Positions 6,068 through 10,870 of a DNA stretch of 10,870 bases are shown piece after piece. Under the pieces are notes generated by a model. It did not search any database, had not been told where the DNA came from, and was given only the letters and a program-made list of their open reading frames with translations. Position 1 is the first letter of the stretch. Each line of letters starts with the position of its first letter. Position numbers and translations under genes: made by a program. The stretch is from Nitrospirota bacterium. Lineage in GTDB: Bacteria > Nitrospirota > Nitrospiria > Nitrospirales > UBA8639. Where the stretch lies: NCBI GenBank assembly GCA_003235785.1, contig QJYE01000028.1, forward strand, positions 1 through 10,870, given 5' to 3'.

Positions 6068-7774
6068 ATGAATATTTTTCTTCCTCTTGTGGGTGCGTTG
6101 CAGAATAGTGGTGCCGTGATTAATGTGGCCGGACCCCTCAAGGGGTCGGTGGGGCCAGTGGTCCGGGACCCTACTACGCCAACCGGCAACAGCTTCGTAC
6201 GAGCGTTTTCTCAAGTGTTTCGTGAGCAAGAGGAATCCGGTGCCTTGTCCAATCAAACCTCAAACGGTCAGCTGCCATCACCTCAACCGAACAGGGTTCT
6301 TCAGGCGGTACCTCCACAACAACTCATTGGTTCACCTGGGATATTGGATGGGATGGTTGCCTCGGAAGGGGCATTGGGGGAATCGCCGGTCTACGTCATT
6401 CAGCCAATTCCGGAAGGGCCTGTTCCGGTCACGTCCGTTGTAGAATCATTGTCGGAACCTGGCACTCTTCTGTCTCCAACAAAGCGGACATCATTATCCC
6501 CTGGCCAGGATGAACCTCTTGCGGTGAATCGAGACCAGGGTGCACCGCGTTCCCAGCCTTCTATTGCCAAGATTCAGACAAAGGTTCGTATTCCTTTCCT
6601 TGAGGGGAGTCATCCAACCTTATCTGTGGTGTTTCAAGAGAGCGGAGTTCTCACCGCAGGTGGAGATTCTTCTTTAGGAAAGGTGAGACAGGACCTCACC
6701 AAAGAGCAAAATCTTATAGATCCAATTCAGAAGCCTTTACTTCAGGTGACCGAGCCAGGAGTGAATCTTCAAGTGCCTTTCCCTCAGGCGCCGGCAGCAG
6801 GAGGCGTGGCTCAGCAGACTTCTCAAGGACAGGTGGAACTCCCTCCTTCTGTTGTGTTGCCTAAGGAAGAAGAACGGTCAGCGCGAGTTATGGGCACGTC
6901 AGAGAAGACTGTCTTGGGGGGGGGTGATCCGGTTGTTCGATCAACCAATCAAGACGGGACGTTGCCCATTCCCAGGATGCAACGCTCCTCATTGGACCTG
7001 ACGACTCCTTTGCAAGCTTGGGCGATTCATCGTGCGCCATTGGTGCCGGCGGTACAAGCCGAAGGTCCAGTGGGATTCACTGAGCAGACTTCAATAAACC
7101 CCTCTTCCATTAAACCGATACCGGGCATTTCTGCGGTTGTGAATGAAGTCCCTGGTTCAGTCAGTGAGCACCGCCCAGGAGCGTCAGTAGGGCTTCTTGC
7201 GGAGTCAGAGTGGCTCCGGAAAGGGGAGCGTCCCCACACCATGGTAGAGAACATTGTGAGAAATGCGGGTGTGGATCCCAGTGGTGGGCCAGGGCTGGGG
7301 GCCGGGATGCAGCAGTTCTCTCATTCACAATCAGGTTTTCAGCAACCGTCTTTGGTCCCGGGGCAAGGGATGGGGGTACGGGCTCTGGAGGAGCGAGTGC
7401 CGGAATTTCCGACACCGGTTCTTCAACGACTACAAATGGACGTTCAATTATCTGAAAACACCCGAGTGCAGATTGATGTGGGCGTGCACCAACGACAGGT
7501 CTATGCGGGCTTGGTGATGGACCAATCAGTCTTAAAAAATCTTGCCGCACAATTTGTCCCTCAATTGGAGCAGCAATTGGCTGACGTCGATATGGAGCTC
7601 AAAGAATTTTCTGCCGAAGTGCGTGAAGAACGGGATCAGCAGTCGGAGTCCTTGTTCCATGATTCCAGATCTCACGGACAGCAAGACCGCGCAGGGCGTC
7701 CCCAGGGGGATAGGCACTCAACGCCGACTCCGTTGAATCGACATGAAGAACGAGGGGTGTATTTCGTAGCCTAA
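6068..7774 (+). CDS. fliK: Probable flagellar hook-length control protein FliK
   Basis: FliK is exported while the hook grows, measures its length and switches the export gate from hook to filament substrates. This 568-residue product is longer than the Salmonella protein (about 405). Residues 1 to about 435 are low-complexity, rich in Pro, Gln, Ser, Gly and Val, with no cysteine, as expected of a secreted ruler. Residues about 440-520 form a compact region (LQMDVQLSENTRVQIDVGV, VYAGLVMDQSVLKNL, PQLEQQLADVDMELKEF) that fits the FliK C-terminal switch domain. The usual P-x-x-LG-x-V motif is not clear. A polar tail of about 48 residues follows. Position directly before flgD-flgE supports the call more than sequence does. 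A nine-G run and two G-quadruplex motifs lie within the gene. The start is 3 bases after the preceding stop, with no obvious Shine-Dalgarno. Confidence 0.82.
   Translation: MNIFLPLVGALQNSGAVINVAGPLKGSVGPVVRDPTTPTGNSFVRAFSQVFREQEESGALSNQTSNGQLPSPQPNRVLQAVPPQQLIGSPGILDGMVASEGALGESPVYVIQPIPEGPVPVTSVVESLSEPGTLLSPTKRTSLSPGQDEPLAVNRDQGAPRSQPSIAKIQTKVRIPFLEGSHPTLSVVFQESGVLTAGGDSSLGKVRQDLTKEQNLIDPIQKPLLQVTEPGVNLQVPFPQAPAAGGVAQQTSQGQVELPPSVVLPKEEERSARVMGTSEKTVLGGGDPVVRSTNQDGTLPIPRMQRSSLDLTTPLQAWAIHRAPLVPAVQAEGPVGFTEQTSINPSSIKPIPGISAVVNEVPGSVSEHRPGASVGLLAESEWLRKGERPHTMVENIVRNAGVDPSGGPGLGAGMQQFSHSQSGFQQPSLVPGQGMGVRALEERVPEFPTPVLQRLQMDVQLSENTRVQIDVGVHQRQVYAGLVMDQSVLKNLAAQFVPQLEQQLADVDMELKEFSAEVREERDQQSESLFHDSRSHGQQDRAGRPQGDRHSTPTPLNRHEERGVYFVA
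6916..6924 (+). repeat. Nine-G homopolymer inside fliK
   Basis: This is the longest G run in the window and lies in the fliK linker (Leu-Gly-Gly-Gly near residue 283-286). One added G puts a TGA immediately after the tract (6925-6927). One lost G leads to a TGA at 6999-7001. Either slip would remove the C-terminal switch domain. The present length keeps the frame open. Confidence 0.9.
7286..7306 (+). other. G-quadruplex motif 1 in fliK
   Basis: Four runs of three to five G with loops of CCA, CT and CC match the canonical G3+N1-7 pattern on the coding strand. A fold could therefore form in the mRNA as well as in the non-template DNA. The bases encode the Gly-rich linker just before the FliK C-terminal domain. 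Folding is inferred. Confidence 0.6.
7360..7382 (+). other. G-quadruplex motif 2 in fliK
   Basis: Four G runs (4, 3, 5 and 3) separated by CAA, AT and TAC match the canonical motif. It lies 54 bases after the first motif on the same strand. The bases encode the VPGQGMGVRAL segment. Folding is inferred. Confidence 0.6.
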
Positions 7775-7816
7775 GGCTCAACCACGATTCGCCGAAAAAA
7801 AGAAGGAGTCCGTACG

Positions 7817-8479
7817 ATGGAAGTGACACCCACGCAGTCTGTTGCCTCTGTGACCAAAGACGGCAATGTTCAAGAAGCCGTCTCGGCTCTGGGTTCTGAT
7901 GTGTTCCTTCGGTTACTGGTCACGCAATTGCAAAGTCAGGATCCCACCAACCCTACGCAGAATGAAGATTTTGTCGCGCAGTTAGCGCAATTTACCACGT
8001 TGGAACAAACCACGAACACCAATGACCTGTTAGAACAATTAGTCGGACAAGATACGCGACGCACACAATTTGATCTCATTAATTTAGTGGGGCGAACGGT
8101 GGTGTCAGAAGGGGATACGGTCAGTCTTGGCAATGCCGATCAGCCGACCCTGGCCTATGCCTTGAGTGGGACGGCCAGCCTGGTCACGGTTGAAGTGCTG
8201 GGAGAAAAGGGGCAAATCCTCCGCAGTATTCCATCAGAGGTTCCGGGTACAGCCGGGTCTCATCAGGTGCAATGGGATGGGAAGGATCAAGATGGAGAAC
8301 GGCTGCCGGAAGGAGTGTATCAGTTCAGAGTTCGAGCGTTAGATCCGAATCAAAAGCCGGTACCAAACTTTACGTTTGCCAATGAGAAAGTCACCAATAT
8401 TCTGTTGGGGGCCGAAAAGCCTGTGGTCGTTCAAAGTGGCAAAACACTCAATAGCCAGGAGATCATTTCAATTCAATAA
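7817..8479 (+). CDS. flgD: Flagellar hook assembly (cap) protein FlgD
   Basis: FlgD caps the growing hook and guides FlgE subunits into place; it is exported by the flagellar apparatus. The 220 residues are family-typical. The N-terminal domain carries the diagnostic stretch VFLRLLVTQLQSQDPTNPTQ (29-48) and EDFVAQLAQFTTLEQ (50-64). The C-terminal half (about 95-200) is the tudor/Ig-like part, with VTVEVLGEKGQILRSI (123-138) and VQWDGKDQDGERLPEGVYQF (151-170), the FlgD Ig-domain signature. The ATG at 7817 has AAGGAG (7803-7808) 8 bases upstream. It follows fliK after 42 bases and precedes flgE after 59 bases, the standard hook gene order. Confidence 0.97.
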   Translation: MEVTPTQSVASVTKDGNVQEAVSALGSDVFLRLLVTQLQSQDPTNPTQNEDFVAQLAQFTTLEQTTNTNDLLEQLVGQDTRRTQFDLINLVGRTVVSEGDTVSLGNADQPTLAYALSGTASLVTVEVLGEKGQILRSIPSEVPGTAGSHQVQWDGKDQDGERLPEGVYQFRVRALDPNQKPVPNFTFANEKVTNILLGAEKPVVVQSGKTLNSQEIISIQ

Positions 8480-8538
8480 ACCTAGTAGCATGCCGAACAT
8501 GGATGTGCGAGATGCTCGTAACCAAGGAGTAATTACCA

Positions 8539-9885
8539 ATGGGCATTACCTCAGCGTTTTTTGCAGCCACAAGTGGAATTAACGCGACCAGTCGAGCACT
8601 CAGTGAAATCGGAAACAACATCGCCAACGCGCAGACCGTGGGGTACAAGAGTCGAACCGTTTCTTTTGGAGATTTGTTTGGTGCAACCATCGGTGGTGGT
8701 GGAACAAGTTCGGCCCTCGTAGAAGGACGTGGGGTTCGAGTGTTGGGCATTGATCCGAGTTTTACACAAGGATCCCTCCAAACCACATCTAATTCTTTAG
8801 ATCTCGCGATTGATGGGGACGGATTTTTTCAAGTCAATGATTCGGCGGGGAATATCTTTTTTTCTCGAGCGGGTCAGTTTAATATTGATTCTTCTGGAAA
8901 TATTGTGAATCCAGCCGGATTGCAACTTCAAGGGTTCCAAGTAGATGCGAGCGGAAATATTTTGGGGACAATTGATGATTTAGTGTTATCGACCACACAA
9001 CAAGTCGGCACGGCTACCACAGCCGTCAACATGAGCGGGAACCTCAATGCCAGTGAACCCGTCTTGAGTGCCTTCTCAACCGCACAATTATTGGCAGACC
9101 CGTCGAGTACATCGATCTCTCAGTTCAGCACGGGGGTTCGAGTGTTTGATTCTCTAGGGGTCGGACATGATTTGACAGTGTATTTTTCAAAAACCGCCAA
9201 CAATACCTGGCAATATAATGTAGTGGCGGCTGAATCGGAGGTTACGGTCACGGCAGGGAATAGTGATGCCACCACGGGGAATGCGTTAGTGGCCAGAGGC
9301 ACGTTAGGGTTTACTACCGGCGGGTTATTGGATACGGAGAGTGCGATTACCTATTTCAATACCGGTGGGACGGGGATTGATTTTAGTAATGGTTCAACGG
9401 CCGCCCAGGCCATGGCTTTGAACTTTGGCACCAGTGTGACCACGGATAGTGGAACGGGAAGCGACGGTATGCTGCAGCAGGGCTCTTCTTCTGTCCTGTT
9501 GACCCTGTCGCAGGATGGGTTTGCCAATGGCACGTTGACAGGGACCTCAATTGGGGAAGACGGCACAATTACGGGCCGATTTTCCAATGGGACCACACAA
9601 AATCTTGGCCAGGTGGCATTGACGCGTTTTATTAACCCGGATGGACTGCAACCAATCGGACGAAATTTGTTTATTCAATCCGGTGATTCCGGAACTCCTT
9701 TGCAAGGAGCCCCGGGTTCAGGTTCATTTGGAAAAGTTTCTGCAAGTACCTTAGAAACTTCCAATGTGGATTTAGGTGATGAGTTGGTGAATATGATTAC
9801 CATGCAGCGTGGATTCCAAGCCAATTCTCGAATCATCACGACGACCAATGATCTTCTCGGAGAGCTTGTGAATCTGGCGCGGTAA
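8539..9885 (+). CDS. flgE: Flagellar hook protein FlgE
   Basis: FlgE polymerises into the hook, the flexible joint between rod and filament. The 448 residues are slightly longer than the enterobacterial form (about 400). The N-terminal rod/hook signature AATSGINATSRALSEIGNNI (9-28) is followed by ANAQTVGYKS. The D1 stretch LDLAIDGDGFFQVN (87-100) is present, then a Thr/Ser/Gly-rich variable outer domain (about 145-365). The C-terminal signature LETSNVDLGDELVNMITMQR (405-424), with GFQANSRIITTTNDLLGELVNL after it, is the axial-protein C-terminus. The length and central domain make it FlgE rather than FlgF or FlgG. The ATG has AAGGAG (8524-8529) 9 bases upstream, a strong site suited to a protein made in many copies. 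No cysteine is present. An intrinsic terminator follows the stop. Confidence 0.97.
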   Translation: MGITSAFFAATSGINATSRALSEIGNNIANAQTVGYKSRTVSFGDLFGATIGGGGTSSALVEGRGVRVLGIDPSFTQGSLQTTSNSLDLAIDGDGFFQVNDSAGNIFFSRAGQFNIDSSGNIVNPAGLQLQGFQVDASGNILGTIDDLVLSTTQQVGTATTAVNMSGNLNASEPVLSAFSTAQLLADPSSTSISQFSTGVRVFDSLGVGHDLTVYFSKTANNTWQYNVVAAESEVTVTAGNSDATTGNALVARGTLGFTTGGLLDTESAITYFNTGGTGIDFSNGSTAAQAMALNFGTSVTTDSGTGSDGMLQQGSSSVLLTLSQDGFANGTLTGTSIGEDGTITGRFSNGTTQNLGQVALTRFINPDGLQPIGRNLFIQSGDSGTPLQGAPGSGSFGKVSASTLETSNVDLGDELVNMITMQRGFQANSRIITTTNDLLGELVNLAR

Positions 9886-9911
9886 TATTTTCTCGAAGTT
9901 GAGGAAACTGG

Positions 9912-9949
9912 AAGCTCCCGGTTAGCAGATGCTGGCCGGGGGCTTTTTT
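9912..9949 (+). terminator. Intrinsic terminator after flgE
   Basis: The arm 9912-9926 pairs with 9931-9945 over 15 base pairs without a bulge (three G-T wobbles), closing a four-base loop (9927-9930). A run of six T at 9944-9949 begins in the base of the stem. It starts 26 bases after the flgE stop, so it should end the fliE-flgE transcript. Confidence 0.92.
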
Positions 9950-10229
9950 ATTGGGGTGATGAAGTAGGAGAACTATGAGGGAAGACATTTCAACTCGTCT
10001 AAACCGTCAGAGGTTCCAGCGCCACGCCAGGAAAATGACGAAAATCCTCATGATTAATTTCGTTGTTGTCAGGAGAAGACGATGAACAATAGAAGAAAAT
10101 TCCTTAGTTTTCATCATGTTTCCTCTGTCGTAAAGGAGAAATGCCTAAAGACGGCATGGTGGCATAGAGGTTGCTGAGTTTGAGTGAAGACGTCCGGGCA
10201 AACAACTATTTTGTATGTGAGGTTACGGT
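9950..10229 (+). other. Gene-free control region between flgE and fliL
   Basis: No convincing gene is present. The flbD (swrD) gene often found here is absent in all forward frames. Two tiny reading frames, 9975-10085 (36 codons) and 10082-10177 (31 codons), each have an AGGAG-type site (9966-9970 and 10071-10075) and overlap as ATGA. Neither resembles a known protein, and the second runs through the sigma-54 promoter. A 6-base inverted repeat, ACGAAA-N14-TTTCGT (10038-10063), lies about 110 bases upstream of the -24 element, where an activator could bind. The region most likely serves transcriptional control of fliL. Confidence 0.6.
10160..10175 (+). promoter_or_regulatory. Sigma-54 (RpoN) promoter for fliL
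   Basis: TGGCATA (10160-10166), four bases, then TTGCT (10171-10175) match the -24/-12 consensus TGGCAYR-N4-TTGCW, with exactly ten bases between the invariant GG and GC. Transcription should start near 10186, giving a leader of about 44 bases before the fliL ATG at 10230. Sigma-54 control of flagellar genes is well known in many Gram-negative bacteria and needs an enhancer-binding activator, which is not in this window. Confidence 0.8.
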
Positions 10230-10724
10230 ATGGCTGAGGAAACTGACGCAGAATCCGCGCTGGCAAAAGCGGGGTCAGGAAAAAAAATGATGGTGCTAGG
10301 CCTTCTTGGCCTCTTGCTACTGGGAGGAGGGGGTGGGGCTGCATGGTTTTTTATGGGTGGGCAAAAAGAAGAAGGGAACAAACATGCGGAAGATACACAA
10401 GGAGCGGAACATGCTCAAGCTCCAGGGCCGATCATGGAATTGGAACCGTTTCTACTCAATTTAGCCGATCGAGATGAGCTGCGGTTTCTCAAAGTGAGCA
10501 TTAAATTAGAACTCGATCGCCCCGAAGAAAAAACGGACTATCAGAACAAAGTCCCTGCCATTCGTGACGCCTTGCTCGTGCTTTTAAGTAGCAAAGAATC
10601 CCAGTTGTTACGAACGGTGAATGGCAAACGTCGAATTCGCGAAGAAATTCAGACACGGGTCAATGGGGTGATGAGCAAGGGGAAAGTGGCAAATGTGTTC
10701 TTTACGGATTTTATCATTCAATAA
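10230..10724 (+). CDS. fliL: Flagellar basal-body-associated protein FliL
   Basis: FliL is a single-pass inner-membrane protein that rings the MotAB stator and supports torque and swarming. The 164 residues fit the family. A short cytoplasmic N-terminus with KK (18-19) precedes one membrane helix (about 20-42), which is unusually glycine-rich (five Gly at 32-36). A charged linker (45-65) and the periplasmic stomatin-like domain (about 67-164) follow, with MELEPFLLNLADRDELRFLK (69-88), VPAIRDALLVLLSSKE (108-123) and the family ending VFFTDFIIQ (156-164). The ATG has TGAGG (10218-10222) 7 bases upstream. As the first gene after the terminator and sigma-54 promoter, it begins a new unit that continues into fliM 95 bases later. 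Confidence 0.95.
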   Translation: MAEETDAESALAKAGSGKKMMVLGLLGLLLLGGGGGAAWFFMGGQKEEGNKHAEDTQGAEHAQAPGPIMELEPFLLNLADRDELRFLKVSIKLELDRPEEKTDYQNKVPAIRDALLVLLSSKESQLLRTVNGKRRIREEIQTRVNGVMSKGKVANVFFTDFIIQ

Positions 10725-10731
10725 TTCAATG

Positions 10732-10797
10732 AAAAGGAAGAAGTGAAAAAAAAAGATAATGAATTCTTCATTTTCTTGCTTCTCACGTTCCCCTTTT
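10732..10797. repeat. Imperfect inverted repeat between fliL and fliM
   Basis: A purine-rich arm (10732-10763, including nine A at 10746-10754) faces a pyrimidine-rich arm (10767-10797). Solid paired blocks are AATGAA/TTCATT around a three-base loop, GTG/CAC, and AAAAGG/CCTTTT at the base; the rest is mismatched. It could act as a weak attenuator or set transcript stability. It may also be simple skewed sequence. Confidence 0.35.
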
Positions 10798-10819
10798 TAC
10801 TTTTTACAAGTGTAAGGCT

Positions 10820-10870
10820 ATGGAAAAGATTCTGAGTCAAGATGAAGTTGATGCCCTACTCCGGGGCGTA
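10820..10870 (+). CDS. fliM: Flagellar motor switch protein FliM, start only
   Basis: Only the first 17 codons lie in the window. They read MEKILSQDEVDALLRGV, the characteristic FliM N-terminus. The LSQ-x-E-[IV]-DALL segment is the peptide that binds phosphorylated CheY (or FliN and the stalk region in some species) to reverse the motor. FliM links FliG to FliN in the C ring. TAAGG (10812-10816) is only 3 bases before the ATG, closer than usual. fliL-fliM is the standard order. The gene is cut by the window edge, not broken. Confidence 0.93.
   Translation, partial: MEKILSQDEVDALLRGV

Noticed and set aside
7161..7550. Antisense open frame of 129 codons opposite fliK.
   Set aside because: It is Pro/Ala/Ser-rich as expected from the complement of a Gly-rich linker; no independent support.
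8498..8518. Second weak sigma-54-like pattern (ATGG ... ATGC) before flgE.
   Set aside because: Eleven bases between GG and GC and no other consensus match.
10322..10338. G-rich stretch in fliL as a third G-quadruplex.
   Set aside because: Only three runs of three or more G plus one GG; it simply encodes the glycine-rich membrane helix.

Overview
The window is a block of a bacterial flagellar gene cluster, all on the + strand, with roughly balanced base composition and tight packing. The order is fliE, fliF, fliG, fliH, fliI, fliJ, a membrane-anchored MotE/YlxF/FlbB-like gene, fliK, flgD and flgE. A gene-free 344-base gap follows, then fliL and the first 17 codons of fliM, which is cut by the window edge. 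The order matches the long fli/flg operon known from Bacillus (where ylxF lies between fliJ and fliK) and from spirochetes (where flbB lies there). The usual flbD (swrD) gene, and in spirochetes motA-motB, are missing between flgE and fliL. No gene here is specific enough to name the organism. The order plus a sigma-54 type promoter suggests a Gram-negative-type lineage such as Nitrospirota or a Desulfobacterota-like group; this is a weak inference.

Positions 78-6064 encode the basal-body core and export ATPase: the MS-ring adaptor FliE, the MS ring FliF, the rotor switch protein FliG, and the FliH-FliI-FliJ export ATPase complex. The MotE-like inner-membrane coiled-coil protein follows. Translational coupling is evident: fliF-fliG are 3 bases apart, and fliH-fliI and fliI-fliJ overlap as ATGA. 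Positions 6068-9885 encode the hook stage: the FliK length-control and substrate-switch protein, the FlgD hook cap and the FlgE hook protein. A strong intrinsic terminator directly after flgE closes this unit.

Positions 9950-10229 contain no convincing gene. They hold a near-consensus sigma-54 promoter (10160-10175) that should start a second unit, fliL-fliM onward, encoding the stator-associated FliL and the C-ring protein FliM.

Nothing here looks like an undescribed system; it is a mostly ordinary flagellar locus. Points deserving a second look are the terminator/sigma-54 switch between flgE and fliL, a nine-G homopolymer and two G-quadruplex motifs in fliK, the MotE-like gene, a FliH with no tryptophan, and two tiny tandem reading frames in the flgE-fliL gap.
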